Part shown: positions 38,752 through 48,908 of the stretch, one piece after another
Position numbering within the stretch: position 1 is the first letter of the stretch
Layout of the letters: each line of letters starts with the position of its first letter
Source: Opitutia bacterium
GTDB taxonomy: Bacteria > Verrucomicrobiota > Verrucomicrobiia > Opitutales > Coraliomargaritaceae
DNA: 64,000 nt
Direction: 5' to 3'
Assembly (NCBI GenBank): GCA_029248665.1
Contig: JAQWIW010000018.1
Coordinates: forward strand, 1 to 64,000
Translations under genes and position numbers: made by a program
Notes under the pieces: model-generated
Seen by the model: the letters and a program-made list of their open reading frames with translations, nothing else
The model's database searches: none
What the model was told of the DNA's origin: nothing

Positions 38752-39846
38752 ATGCTCATACTCGATCGATATTTATTCAGCACTTGGCTAAAACACTTTC
38801 TAATCATAACAGGGTTTTTTCTAGCATTATTAGTGGCCAAAGAAGCATACAACCATTTCGTAGATTTAATAAGGGCGGGATTTGGTATAACAAAGATATT
38901 TGATTTTATAATAGTATCAATATTTGCAGATTTGTTTGTGCTTATTCCGATAACTTTATTTGTTTCGATTATTTTTACATTTATAGCTCTACAAAAATCA
39001 AATCAAATTACCATACTTAAATCCTGCGGACTGAGTTTGTTCCGTATAAGTACACCATTTTACATAGTTGGAACTGTGATTGCTATCTTAAGCTATTTCA
39101 CAGCAGCTCTATTTATTCCTAGTATAACCGATAAAAGAAATACCTACCTGGAGATACTTGGTTCTCATACAGATTCCCAGAATAGCATCGATTCTAGTGA
39201 GATACTCACATATCAAAATGAGGCAAAAAACAGACTATGGTTTATCGAAGCATTTAACGCAGTCCAATTAAAAGGAGCTTATACAATTCTACATCAAATG
39301 AATGATGCAGGTATTGAAATAGGGCGAATTATTGCTCAAAAATGCACTTATGATAATGATCTAGAAACTTGGACATTTTTCAATGGAACGGAGGTTCGTT
39401 TTGATGAAAACAATGGTGATCCGCTTCAATCAATCTCCTTTAAAACAAAACAATTTATCGACTTAGAAGAAAACCCCAGAGATTTCTTACTACTAGATAA
39501 AGAAATATCCCAATTATCATTTACTAAAGTAAAACATATATTGTTTCTTTTACCAAGTACCTCTCAACAACGCTTAAAATATGAAATAAGGTATTATTCA
39601 TTTTTTGCTACACCCTTGCTGTCCATAATTTTGGTCGGGATAAGCATACCGTTTCTAACTAGGGGAATGCGAAATAATCCTATAAACGGAGCATTCTGCG
39701 CATTTATCTTACTAATAAGCTTCTTTATCACTAAGACAATAATTTTTGCCTTAGGCTTAAATTATGGATTCCCGGCATTATTGACCGCTTTTCTACCTTA
39801 TTTTATCTATTTAATACTCTCCGTAAGACTATTATGGCAAAAGTAA
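38752..39846 (+). CDS. lptF: LPS export permease of the LptF/LptG (YjgP/YjgQ) family
   Basis: Membrane half of the LPS extraction pump. The 364-residue protein has the LptF/G layout: two N-terminal transmembrane helices, a cytoplasmic loop (ALQKSNQITILKSCGLSLFRI) that contacts LptB, a third helix, a beta-jellyroll periplasmic domain (about 130-265) and three C-terminal helices. It resembles both LptF and LptG; the symbol is a best guess. Divergent from metP with 71 bases between. Confidence 0.83.
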   Translation: MLILDRYLFSTWLKHFLIITGFFLALLVAKEAYNHFVDLIRAGFGITKIFDFIIVSIFADLFVLIPITLFVSIIFTFIALQKSNQITILKSCGLSLFRISTPFYIVGTVIAILSYFTAALFIPSITDKRNTYLEILGSHTDSQNSIDSSEILTYQNEAKNRLWFIEAFNAVQLKGAYTILHQMNDAGIEIGRIIAQKCTYDNDLETWTFFNGTEVRFDENNGDPLQSISFKTKQFIDLEENPRDFLLLDKEISQLSFTKVKHILFLLPSTSQQRLKYEIRYYSFFATPLLSIILVGISIPFLTRGMRNNPINGAFCAFILLISFFITKTIIFALGLNYGFPALLTAFLPYFIYLILSVRLLWQK

Positions 39847-39855
39847 TTATTTAAA

Positions 39856-39940
39856 TGGTGGTCGAGGAGGGACTTGAACCCTCACGCCTTGCGGCACATG
39901 ACCCTTAATCATGCGTGTCTGCCAATTCCACCACTCGACC
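39856..39940 (-). tRNA. tRNA-Leu with anticodon AAG
   Basis: An 85-base class II tRNA with encoded CCA and a long variable arm. The anticodon stem CATGA/TCATG encloses the loop TTAAGGG, which places AAG at 34-36. The layout otherwise follows bacterial tRNA-Leu (GAG). A34 would need TadA deamination to inosine, which is unusual for bacterial tRNA-Leu. Confidence 0.85.
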
Positions 39941-40067
39941 GATCAAGCTGATGATATATTCTTTAAAAATGAAATTGTGCAACAAGAAAAACAAATCTTT
40001 TTTTAAAGTTTTATCCTTTTTTTTCTTTATTAAATAAATCACATACATAATTATGTAACACTTATCT

Positions 40068-41786
40068 ATGCCTGACAAAGAAAGCACATCCGATACTCCA
40101 AGTACATCTAATACCGTTGATTTAAACTCATTAGCAAATTTAAGTTTTGGCCCGACATGGGCTGACGGAAAAAATACTGAAAAACGAAGCCGTAAGGAAT
40201 TCTCTGGAAAAAATAAGTTTGGGAATAACCGAGGTACTAAAACAGTAAAGAATGACCGAAGGGGACAAACTAAATTTAGAAATAATGCATCCGGCTCTTC
40301 ATTTTCCAAAAACAGAGAATTTGCCGACCACCCAAGAGCAGATTTTGTTCCAACCTTTGATATTAAAATCTATCCTCAAGATGAAACTTTCGAAGCACTT
40401 GTTAAACAACTGAAAGGCAATTTCAGAACTTATCAACTTTTTGAGATTACTCGCTTAATCTTAGAGAAATCAGATCGCTTTATTTGCTTAATCAACCGTA
40501 TAAAGAAAAATTCTGATAATACAGAACAACCTATATATTTTACCCCTAAGGACAGTTTACCTTTTGACACAGAAGAAGAAGCGATAAGTCACTACTGCGA
40601 ACATTATTTAGAAGAATTTTTTGATGTAGAAATTGTTGAAGTAGAACCTCCTAAAGGAAGTTTCAATTTAATTTATCGCTGCCCATTCACTAAAAAATTA
40701 ATTGGCCCACCAAATTATCATCGTTTTCCTGATCTTCTAAAAACTCATCACTCTACAAACATAAAAAACCTCTCACTCGAGGATTATCAAAACAAATTAG
40801 AAAGCTTATCTGAAGAAAGTGTTATAAATGAATGGCTTGAATCTACAAAGCAACAAAAGCACTATCGAATTAAAAAAGAGAATTCTGATAACGAAGAGGT
40901 CAAAGAATTTAAAACACTTGAAGCGGCAAGGCTCCATTTAGTCACAAGCTGTAAAGATACAATTGTAAGATCGTCCACCAACTATAGATTCTCTGGAGCT
41001 AAATTAGAAAGCTTACCCAAGAGTGACTTAAAGCTTTCCATTTTACATTCAATAGAAGCGCAAAGACGCTTTCCACTCGATACAGCAAATAATATAAGAG
41101 GTAGGCTAAGACGTCATAAATTTACCATCTACAAGAAAGGCTCAAAAGGCATATCTTATGTCTGTTGTGTAAAACGAAAATTTCGCGATGTTACTACAGT
41201 ATTCACTGATTCAATAAACGAATTGATTGCTTTCGTTGAAAAACACCAAGCTATCAGCATTCAAGATTTACCCTATAAATTTCTTTCGATACCTAAACCA
41301 GATACGGGAAGTGCCAAATCTGAAAATAAGAGTACTGAAAAACAAAATATTGATGGGGCCGAAGATGGTTCCACCTCTAATGACTTAGAGGCTAAGGACA
41401 CAAATAACCCTAAAAAAGAAGAAGCGGTTAAAGTCACCGAGGTCATTCGCAATATTCGTTGGTTAATTACAGAAGGTTATGTCACCGAATATAGTGATGG
41501 AAAACTTTTTGTTCATCCAAAAGCAGATGTGAGCAATTCGATAAAAAGCGCGGCTAAAAAAGTTTCTGATGAGAAACCAACCGATGCAAAAGAATCAAAA
41601 GAAACAAAAGAGCCTGAAGTTAAAGTTGAATCTAATCAAAACCAACCTCTTGAAAGTAATGAAGAAGCTGTCAGTAAAGACGAAGGTGAAGTAAAAAGCT
41701 GTGAAACTCCTGAAAGTGCAGAAAATAAGATTACTGAAAAACAGGAAAACATAAGTGAAACAACAGTGGAAAAGACTGAAGGTTAA
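40068..41786 (+). CDS. large protein with basic N-terminus and acidic C-terminus, unknown
   Basis: A 572-residue protein. Residues 35-90 are Lys/Arg/Asn/Gly-rich (KRSRKEFSGKNKF), and the middle (about 95-420) is a folded, strand- and helix-rich region. The last 150 residues are Glu/Lys/Ser-rich low complexity. A short motif FSGAKLESLPKSDLKLSIL lies near residue 307. The basic/acidic design suggests a nucleic-acid-binding protein, perhaps RNA, but no named domain is recognised. Similar proteins seem limited to Verrucomicrobia-like genomes; that is a recollection, not a search. It stands alone between tRNA-Leu and convergent alr. Confidence 0.65.
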   Translation: MPDKESTSDTPSTSNTVDLNSLANLSFGPTWADGKNTEKRSRKEFSGKNKFGNNRGTKTVKNDRRGQTKFRNNASGSSFSKNREFADHPRADFVPTFDIKIYPQDETFEALVKQLKGNFRTYQLFEITRLILEKSDRFICLINRIKKNSDNTEQPIYFTPKDSLPFDTEEEAISHYCEHYLEEFFDVEIVEVEPPKGSFNLIYRCPFTKKLIGPPNYHRFPDLLKTHHSTNIKNLSLEDYQNKLESLSEESVINEWLESTKQQKHYRIKKENSDNEEVKEFKTLEAARLHLVTSCKDTIVRSSTNYRFSGAKLESLPKSDLKLSILHSIEAQRRFPLDTANNIRGRLRRHKFTIYKKGSKGISYVCCVKRKFRDVTTVFTDSINELIAFVEKHQAISIQDLPYKFLSIPKPDTGSAKSENKSTEKQNIDGAEDGSTSNDLEAKDTNNPKKEEAVKVTEVIRNIRWLITEGYVTEYSDGKLFVHPKADVSNSIKSAAKKVSDEKPTDAKESKETKEPEVKVESNQNQPLESNEEAVSKDEGEVKSCETPESAENKITEKQENISETTVEKTEG

Positions 41787-41800
41787 AATACGTTTATAAT

Positions 41801-42925
41801 TTATCCTCTAGGGTTAATATATACACGATTTACACGCTTAGTGATTGAACAAAGAGTTTCCCATGGGATAGTCCTCGATTGTGCACTGAATTCTTCTAGG
41901 CCTATTTTACAGTTTTCAGAAGAGCCTATTAAGATGACTTTTTCTCCCGCTTCAACTTCTGGAAGCATAGTTACATCTACAATTATTTGATCCATAGTAA
42001 TCTGTCCAATAATAGGGCATAATTGGTCGCGAATAATGACAGATCCTTTTTCGCCATAAGCGATAGGTATTCCGTCACCATAACCTGCGGTTAAAATAGC
42101 GATTTTTGAATCCTTATCCAAAAAGTGCTTACGCCCATAACTAATGGAAGTTCCCTTAGGCAATTCTTTAACTAGACCAATTTTTGTGTAAAAGCTTAAA
42201 GTAGGAGATAGTTTTAATTTATCCGATTTACATTTTCCATAAGGAAGCACCCCATACTGCAGTAAACCGATTCTAACCGCATTAAAGAAAGGGTATTTAT
42301 CAAGATCAGAAAAAGAGGCTGAATTATCTGCATGTATTTTAAGGCTTTTAGGTAATGCATACGATTCGAGAATATTCTCCATTCGTTGTCTTTGTAAAAG
42401 GGTGAATTCTGGATCATTAACAGGGTCTGAAAAATGCGTATAAATTCCGATTAAATTAATACACTTCATATCTTTAATCAAATTTAAGAATTCACCAATA
42501 CTCTCAAACCAAATTCCCAGCCGACCCATTCCCGTATCTACTTTAAGATGAATATCAGTAGAGTTACCATTTAATTCACAGGCTTTATTTAATCTATTTA
42601 ATTCATCCAAACTGCTTATGGTTGGAATAAAACCTGAATTAGGAATAAAGTGTTCTTCGCCAGGCAAAAGAGCCCCTAAAAGCAATATAGTCCAACCTAC
42701 ACCCATATTCCTTATCTCAAAAGCTTCATGGATGTTTGCTACGGCAAAAGCTTTGATTCCAGATTGTAAACTTCTCTCAACGATTTGGGGCAAGCCATGC
42801 CCATAAGCATCTGCTTTAACAACGGAGACAAATTCCAAATGCTTCGGTAGGGCATTTTTAATGTTTTTTAAATTCCGCTCATAGGCTGAAAGATCAATTT
42901 CTGTCCAAGCTCGCAACGGGATCAT
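41801..42925 (-). CDS. alr: alanine racemase
   Basis: PLP enzyme making D-alanine for peptidoglycan. The 374-residue protein begins RAWTEIDLSAYERNL, has the PLP-lysine motif VVKADAYGHG near residue 38, and C-terminal AILTAGYGDGIPIAYG with the catalytic Tyr region, then PIIGQITMDQIIVDVT. Length is typical. It is the last gene of a minus run topB - membrane protein - UDG-like - tsaB - alr. All key motifs are present. Confidence 0.95.
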   Translation of the reverse strand: MIPLRAWTEIDLSAYERNLKNIKNALPKHLEFVSVVKADAYGHGLPQIVERSLQSGIKAFAVANIHEAFEIRNMGVGWTILLLGALLPGEEHFIPNSGFIPTISSLDELNRLNKACELNGNSTDIHLKVDTGMGRLGIWFESIGEFLNLIKDMKCINLIGIYTHFSDPVNDPEFTLLQRQRMENILESYALPKSLKIHADNSASFSDLDKYPFFNAVRIGLLQYGVLPYGKCKSDKLKLSPTLSFYTKIGLVKELPKGTSISYGRKHFLDKDSKIAILTAGYGDGIPIAYGEKGSVIIRDQLCPIIGQITMDQIIVDVTMLPEVEAGEKVILIGSSENCKIGLEEFSAQSRTIPWETLCSITKRVNRVYINPRG

Positions 42926-42947
42926 AATGTAATGCTATTTTGGTAGT

Positions 42948-43586
42948 TCAATATTGATTCCATTTAACGTAACTATTTTTGCTAGGAGATAAAAATGATG
43001 TATCGATTTCAAGGCTATTTAATTGCCTAATACATCCTAAAAAACGATCTGGAGAATATTCCAATTGCTTTGTTTCTACTGTCGGAGGTCCCCAAGTTTT
43101 CATTTGCGGAATATAGAAAAAATCTCCTTCTAAATCGACCAAGGCATCAGGAGCATATTGATGTATCACTGGCTGCGACTGAAGGTCAGAATCAATCTTT
43201 ATAACATTCCATGAATGACGACCATTTTCGGTAATCAAATAGTTTACAGTGTTTAGTGCCTTCAGTTCTTCAAACAATAGAAGGGCAGATATATGTAAAC
43301 CACTGTAATAAGTGACTTTTGCTGAACGACAACAAGTCTTCAAAAACCCTTCGATCATCATTTGGCTGACCCGTATGCCTAATGTTGAACCAGGAGAATG
43401 AGATGTATAAAAATGACTAATTTCACTCTTATCGATAGAATATTCTGCCAATACTTCCTTTAGGTTCTCAATTAAATTCTCAAAAGGTTGACCACTAAAT
43501 TTATGTTCAAAAAGCCAATTGTTCTTATCATTAAATAGGCCAAAAAAATTATCTTTATGGCTACAATCTATCACTAGTGAATACAT
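42948..43586 (-). CDS. tsaB: TsaB-like tRNA threonylcarbamoyladenosine component
   Basis: A 212-residue ASKHA-fold protein. YSLVIDCSHKDNFFGLF is the start of the fold, and the TsaB signature appears as TSHSPGSTLGIRVSQMM (usual GPGSFTGLRI). TsaB helps TsaD form t6A37 in tRNA. The rest is divergent, without the usual C-terminal part. It is encoded with alr, a pairing seen in other bacteria. The assignment depends mostly on the one motif. Confidence 0.7.
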   Translation of the reverse strand: MYSLVIDCSHKDNFFGLFNDKNNWLFEHKFSGQPFENLIENLKEVLAEYSIDKSEISHFYTSHSPGSTLGIRVSQMMIEGFLKTCCRSAKVTYYSGLHISALLLFEELKALNTVNYLITENGRHSWNVIKIDSDLQSQPVIHQYAPDALVDLEGDFFYIPQMKTWGPPTVETKQLEYSPDRFLGCIRQLNSLEIDTSFLSPSKNSYVKWNQY

Positions 43587-43608
43587 AGGTTTTAAGAATC
43601 AGGAAAAC

Positions 43609-44430
43609 TTAATGTTTCTTAAAGTAGTTCTTATGTTTATCAGAAATTTCTAATTTCAATTCATCCATTGCCAATAATAAATCCTCCCAAAATGACCGTT
43701 TTGATTCTAATGAATCTTTTAATAATAGGTAGGAAGGATTATACGTTGAAATAATGGGATATTCTTCAAATTTTAATACTTTCCCTCGTATGGGATTAAA
43801 TTCATTTTTTTCTAAATTCTGTTCTATAAGAAAAGAATGTGCTAACTCTCCAAGCGATATAATAATTGAAGGATTCACCAAACTGAGTTCTTTTTTAAAA
43901 TATTCAACAAACACCTTTATCCCTTTAGATTCTGGACAATTGATTCCTTTTTGAAGAAGGGTAGTTGATAATGTTTTTGATTTAACAACTGAGGTAAAAT
44001 AAACATCTTCCTGATTAACACCCATGGCTTTAATGATTTTCCCCATCAACTCATTCGCCTTACCTACACAAAGTGAATTTTTCTGAAGCTCCTCGGCATT
44101 AGGATATTCACTAAGAAATAGAATTTTTGGATCTAAAGATCCTTTACCAAATAATAATTTTTCGTTTGGAAAAAAATTAGCTAAAGCTTCTTTTAGGGTT
44201 ATTATATTTTCAGATTTAGAATCTTTAGATAGCCTTAAAGCATTCAATTGATCAATTGAGTCTGAGCTTTGCTCTTTTATTACATTGGAAATTTTTGCTG
44301 TAGAATTTGCCCGGTCAGCAATGCAAACATTTTTTAACTGCGATTGAGATTGCTCAGAAAGAAATATACGATTTTTGCCCGAACGCTTAAGTCGAATTAA
44401 TGCTTCTTGTATAATCTGATTAGAAATCAT
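43609..44430 (-). CDS. uracil-DNA glycosylase family 4-like protein without cluster cysteines
   Basis: A 273-residue protein. After a Ser/Asp-rich first 90 residues comes a UDG-superfamily core: LLFGKGSLDPKILFLSEYPN, VGKANELMGKII, EDVYFTSVVKSKTL, PSIIISLGELAHSFLI and STYNPSYLLL. Family 4 enzymes coordinate a 4Fe-4S cluster with four Cys; here the expected CxxC and KCRPP positions carry no Cys (KSKTL) and the HPAYLL motif is NPSYLL. It may be a specialised or inactive glycosylase. It lies in the alr operon. Confidence 0.7.
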   Translation of the reverse strand: MISNQIIQEALIRLKRSGKNRIFLSEQSQSQLKNVCIADRANSTAKISNVIKEQSSDSIDQLNALRLSKDSKSENIITLKEALANFFPNEKLLFGKGSLDPKILFLSEYPNAEELQKNSLCVGKANELMGKIIKAMGVNQEDVYFTSVVKSKTLSTTLLQKGINCPESKGIKVFVEYFKKELSLVNPSIIISLGELAHSFLIEQNLEKNEFNPIRGKVLKFEEYPIISTYNPSYLLLKDSLESKRSFWEDLLLAMDELKLEISDKHKNYFKKH

Positions 44431-44452
44431 TTATCTTACGTTATTTATAAAA

Positions 44453-45019
44453 TTACTCGGTATTAATTGAAGTATGCCTGTAGTAAATTAAATCAACAAT
44501 TAAGTGTATAGCTAGAATAATTAATACAAAACTGGAATATAGGTAAACGCCTAGAAAATCACATTGTGAAATAAAGATGCTAGAGAGTAATAAATAGCTA
44601 CCGCTAATAAATTTCCATTTATCCACTTTAAGCCATCCATTAAGCAGGAAATAGATTCCGAGTAGGGCAAAATTTATTGCCATTAGATTAAACCAATTGA
44701 AATAGCTAAAAAGAAGATTGGTACTATTAAGAATCACCAAAAGCAAAAAAATACATATGTTAACTAATACTCTGATCTTCAATTTTCCATCTTGGAAGAT
44801 CTGCAAAGTTTGGCTTTGCTTAGAGAATAAATAACTAGCTAAGCTAGTAAGCAATAAAGACAAACTCCAGATAAAGAAAGGGCTATTGATGGGGAGCGTT
44901 AAATCCTTAATATAATATTCAAGGATCAAGCATTTGCTTAAGACCAAAATCCATATTATAAAAAGGACTCTTTTATTATATTCTATGGAATTAAAGAGCT
45001 CAATTTTTTGACTAAACAT
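44453..45019 (-). CDS. polytopic membrane protein, unknown
   Basis: A 188-residue protein with about five or six hydrophobic segments. Residues just before the last segments (LNGWLKVDKWKFISG) are the most charged. Not recognised. It follows topB by 7 bases and precedes the UDG-like gene by 22 in the same direction, so it is a member of the minus operon. Low complexity in Leu/Ile makes homology hard to judge. Confidence 0.55.
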   Translation of the reverse strand: MFSQKIELFNSIEYNKRVLFIIWILVLSKCLILEYYIKDLTLPINSPFFIWSLSLLLTSLASYLFSKQSQTLQIFQDGKLKIRVLVNICIFLLLVILNSTNLLFSYFNWFNLMAINFALLGIYFLLNGWLKVDKWKFISGSYLLLSSIFISQCDFLGVYLYSSFVLIILAIHLIVDLIYYRHTSINTE

Positions 45020-45026
45020 TTAGGAA

Positions 45027-47555
45027 TTATTTTTTCTTAGATTTAAATTTTCCATTTGCTGGAAACTCAAATCCTATTTTCCCTGTTTTTTCATCAAAAG
45101 TCAAATAAGCCTTAAAAGGTCTTTTCGTTCTTTTTGAGATAAACCCTTCAATTAAAGGCGTTTTCCCTGTTGAAAATAATGCTTTAACTGAATCTAAATT
45201 AAGCGTCTGCTGTAAAATTGTCTTACCCAACTTGAATCCGTCTGGAGAAGCATCATTTTTTAAGTCTGGAACAACAAAGCTCTTTTCAGTTTCATATACT
45301 TTATAGTTCTGACCATTCACAAAAGTCAATTCGCAGACTACTTTGCTAAGGTCTAAAACCTCATTGGAATCTTGTTCATCATCAAAAACAAATTCAGTTT
45401 TCCACTTTATCTTCTTTGTTTTAGATTCCTGTTGAACTAACTTCAAACCAGCTGAGAAAGGCTTATTAAAACGAGAGATAAATCCTTCCATTTCTGGTAG
45501 AGATTTTTCGGTTAATAATTGAATCGCTTCATTTTCTAAAAGTTGTCGACCTGCGATGTATTTCGAAATCGAGAAATTACATTCTAGCTCTCGACACTCG
45601 TATGTTTTATCTGTCTGTTTAAGACGAGAAACCGCACAATTAGGACATGCTACTTCAAGATCAGGGAAGACCATGTTTAACATTTTGTCCAAATGTGCTT
45701 TAACTTTAATGACGACATCTTCAGTGAAATTAACAATTTCATTCATGAAAGCGACACGGTTATAATCGCCTTTTTCGATACGATTTAGCTTAGCCTCCCA
45801 ATCACCCGTCATTGAGGGAGAGGTCAGAGCATCAAGACTCATTTCATTGCATAATTCAATCAGACGTAGCCCTTTTCCTGTGACATTTAATTCACGACCA
45901 TCTCTATTAATATATTTTTGACGTAAGAGACCTTCAATTATTGCCGCTCGAGTTGCTGCTGTGCCAAGTCCACGATCAGACATGGCTGCTCGCATTTCTT
46001 CATCTTCTAGACTTTTACCTGCACCTTCCATTGCAGATAATAAAGTTGATTCTGTAAATCTTGCAGGTGGCTGAGTTTCTTTATTTAATAATTCAATATC
46101 TTCAACCTTAGCTAATTCATCATTATTGATAGGGGATAACTCTCCTTTATTTTCAGCAACACCTTTATTGCGGCCGTAAACCTTTAGCCATCCTGGCTCA
46201 ATAAGGATTTTCCCTTTTGTTAAGAAATGATCTTTCGCAATATCTTGATCAATTACAGTAATTCTAGTCGTTTCCTCAAACTGAGCATGTTCAAAAAATA
46301 CAGCAATAAAGCGTTTAAGAATCATGTCATATAATTTTTGCTCAACATCGGATAATTTAACCATTCGACCTGTTGGAATAATCGCAAAGTGGTCTGAGAT
46401 TTTTTTATTATCAAAAATACGCTTACTTAATTTAACTTTTCCTGTTTCAAGAGCAATTTTAGCATATTGGGCTACATCACTGCCTGAACTAGCGATATCA
46501 TTAAGGCAGGATGAGACATTGGATAAGTAATCTTCAGGCAAGTAACGTGTATCTGTTCTCGGATAAGTGATCATTTTATGCCTTTCGTACAATGCTTGAG
46601 CGATACTCAGAGTATTTTTTGCCGTGAAAGGAGCTTCTCTTTGTAAAGTAGTTATATCATACAGCTGGGGCGATATTTGTTTAACTAATTTTTTATCTTC
46701 TTCAATCGCTCCAGATTTTCCAGCACATCGCTCTACGATAGATTTGGCTTTATCAACATCCCATAGTCGCTCAGCCTTCAATTGTTTCGCCTCTGCATTC
46801 TTTTTAAAATCAGGGTCAAACCATTTTCCTACATATTCTCCTGACTGAATGGAAAAATTAGCATCAATCTCGTAATAAGCCTCTGAAGAAAAGTCACTGA
46901 TTTGATTTTCTCGATTCGCTAAAATAGCTAGAGTAGGAGTTTGAACACGTCCAGCAGAAGTGATGTTAAATCCTCCATGGCGAGAGCGGAAACAAGTCAA
47001 AGCTCTTGTTGAATTCAAGCCTACTAGCCAGTCTGATTCTGAACGACATTTCGCTGCATCGGTTAATGGACTCAGTTCTAAATCTTCACGCAATTTGTTC
47101 CAAGCTTCTTTAACAGAATCAACTGTCATTGATTGCATCCATAGACGTTTCACTGGCTTGTCTATTTTACCAATTTGCATGATGTATTTAAAAATCAATT
47201 CACCTTCACGCCCCGCATCACATGCATTGACGATACAATCATATTCCCTTTTACGGCATAAAGATAAAATATGCTTGAGACGTCCTTCTGTTCTTTCAAT
47301 TGGTTGCAACTCAAATTCTTCAGGAATCGAAGGCAATACATTGAAATTCCAAGGTAATTTTTTACCATTACTTCCGGTTGGCATCTTTAATTCAACTAAA
47401 TGACCTACTGCTGAGGTAATCGTGGCTTTATCGGATACAAAATGTTGTGCGTCTTTTGTTTTACCTTTTTTTTCAAATGCGCCTAATGTTTTATTTAAGG
47501 CCTTCGACAGGTCAGTAGCAACTGATGGTTTTTCCGCAATTATTAAGTATTTCAT
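45027..47555 (-). CDS. topB: DNA topoisomerase III
   Basis: Type IA topoisomerase that relaxes and decatenates DNA. The 842-residue protein starts with the TOPRIM fold ([15 protein letters not shown]) followed by [12 protein letters not shown] metal motif near residue 100, the catalytic-Tyr region [14 protein letters not shown] near 330 and C-terminal zinc finger/Topo_C repeats ([11 protein letters not shown]). Length and C-terminal extension match the TopB/TraE type often linked with mobile elements, but this copy sits in a housekeeping operon with alr. Confidence 0.93.
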   Translation of the reverse strand: MKYLIIAEKPSVATDLSKALNKTLGAFEKKGKTKDAQHFVSDKATITSAVGHLVELKMPTGSNGKKLPWNFNVLPSIPEEFELQPIERTEGRLKHILSLCRKREYDCIVNACDAGREGELIFKYIMQIGKIDKPVKRLWMQSMTVDSVKEAWNKLREDLELSPLTDAAKCRSESDWLVGLNSTRALTCFRSRHGGFNITSAGRVQTPTLAILANRENQISDFSSEAYYEIDANFSIQSGEYVGKWFDPDFKKNAEAKQLKAERLWDVDKAKSIVERCAGKSGAIEEDKKLVKQISPQLYDITTLQREAPFTAKNTLSIAQALYERHKMITYPRTDTRYLPEDYLSNVSSCLNDIASSGSDVAQYAKIALETGKVKLSKRIFDNKKISDHFAIIPTGRMVKLSDVEQKLYDMILKRFIAVFFEHAQFEETTRITVIDQDIAKDHFLTKGKILIEPGWLKVYGRNKGVAENKGELSPINNDELAKVEDIELLNKETQPPARFTESTLLSAMEGAGKSLEDEEMRAAMSDRGLGTAATRAAIIEGLLRQKYINRDGRELNVTGKGLRLIELCNEMSLDALTSPSMTGDWEAKLNRIEKGDYNRVAFMNEIVNFTEDVVIKVKAHLDKMLNMVFPDLEVACPNCAVSRLKQTDKTYECRELECNFSISKYIAGRQLLENEAIQLLTEKSLPEMEGFISRFNKPFSAGLKLVQQESKTKKIKWKTEFVFDDEQDSNEVLDLSKVVCELTFVNGQNYKVYETEKSFVVPDLKNDASPDGFKLGKTILQQTLNLDSVKALFSTGKTPLIEGFISKRTKRPFKAYLTFDEKTGKIGFEFPANGKFKSKKK

Positions 47556-47675
47556 TGAAATTTAAGTATGGTATAAGAAAGTAAAATAAATAAAAGTACC
47601 ATTCATCCTAATGGGTGGTATTTTTCACTCGTCAACATTCTTTATTCATTTTAGCTATATAATTGACCAACAATT

Positions 47676-48896
47676 GTGCGTATAAAAGCCCTATATCGTC
47701 TCTACAAAGAAAGTATTTCGCGCAATTTCAACCGTGGAATTCAATTTATTGTCGATGTTGTTTATGACCGTATAAATAACAATACTGCAGATATTATAGG
47801 CTTCATTCTTAATATATTTTCAATCATATTCTCTCAAATTATCAAAATAAGGTATTTTTTATACAATAATAGATTATTAAAAAATAACCCATTAGGCTGC
47901 TTAGTCATAGTCGTAGGCAATATTACCGTAGGCGGCACCGGAAAAACTCCAGTTGTAGAAAAATTAGCAAAAACTCTACAAAAGAACGGTCGAAAAGTGG
48001 GGATCATCAGTAGAGGCTACAAAAGTAAGAATGAATCAATCTCTAAGAGAATTATACGCTTCATAACTAATGGTGCAGTCACCCCTCCTCGAATTGTCAG
48101 TGATGGGAAAAATGTTTTACTAGGATCTAAGCTAGCAGGGGATGAACCCTATATGCTGGCGAATAATCTTCCAGGAGTTGTTGTTATCTGTGACAGAAAT
48201 CGAGTGAAAGCGGGGTATTTTGCGATTAAAGATTTTGGATGTGATACCTTAGTCCTAGATGATGGCTTTCAATACCTTAAGCTTAAAGGAAGTTTAAATA
48301 TTTGCTTAGTCGACTCAACCAATCCATTTGGAAATGAACATTTATTACCAAGAGGCATTCTTCGTGAGCCTCTGCACCGTCTGTCAAAAGCTGATTATAT
48401 TTTAATCACAAAAACAAAAAACATACAGCAATGTGAAGAATTACACCAAACTATACGCAATCATAATTCTTTAGCAAAAATCATTTACTGTAAACATAAG
48501 CCCAAATACTTATTAAATATAAAAAACAGCGAACAAAAGAATCTAGATTTTATTAAAGAAAAAAAGGTAGCCGTCTTTAGCGGCATTGCTTATCCAGAAA
48601 GCTTTGAAGATACAATTAAAGAACAGGGTGCTGAAATTATTTATACTAAACGATTTTTAGATCACCATCGTTTTAGTAAAGCTGAAATAAAAACCGTATT
48701 CATGGAAGCCTTTGCTTCAGGTGCAGAAATGATACTCACAACTGAGAAGGATGCAGTACGACTGCCAAAAACATTCCCTAAAATACCTTTATATTATTTA
48801 CGTTTAGAAATTGATATATTATCGAATGAAGAAGATTTTAATTCGTTAGCTGAACGCATTTGCCTTCCACGGCAGGAACAATCGCTTCATCAATAG
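47676..48896 (+). CDS. lpxK: tetraacyldisaccharide 4'-kinase
   Basis: Phosphorylates the lipid A precursor at 4' in the inner membrane. The 406-residue protein has an N-terminal membrane-associated segment (about 45-65), Walker [18 protein letters not shown] near residue 88, [20 protein letters not shown] (Walker B) and the C-terminal [19 protein letters not shown] and [11 protein letters not shown]. It is somewhat longer than E. coli LpxK (about 328). The start codon is GTG at 47676. Divergent from topB. Confidence 0.92.
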   Translation: MRIKALYRLYKESISRNFNRGIQFIVDVVYDRINNNTADIIGFILNIFSIIFSQIIKIRYFLYNNRLLKNNPLGCLVIVVGNITVGGTGKTPVVEKLAKTLQKNGRKVGIISRGYKSKNESISKRIIRFITNGAVTPPRIVSDGKNVLLGSKLAGDEPYMLANNLPGVVVICDRNRVKAGYFAIKDFGCDTLVLDDGFQYLKLKGSLNICLVDSTNPFGNEHLLPRGILREPLHRLSKADYILITKTKNIQQCEELHQTIRNHNSLAKIIYCKHKPKYLLNIKNSEQKNLDFIKEKKVAVFSGIAYPESFEDTIKEQGAEIIYTKRFLDHHRFSKAEIKTVFMEAFASGAEMILTTEKDAVRLPKTFPKIPLYYLRLEIDILSNEEDFNSLAERICLPRQEQSLHQ

Positions 48897-48908
48897 CTTA
48901 CACAAAAC

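Noticed and set aside
39905-40309. Minus-strand ORF covering tRNA-Leu
   Set aside because: Runs through a tRNA gene and the start of the 572-aa gene.
45027-47555. topB as sign of a plasmid or conjugative element
   Set aside because: No transfer genes nearby; it shares an operon with alr and tsaB-like genes.
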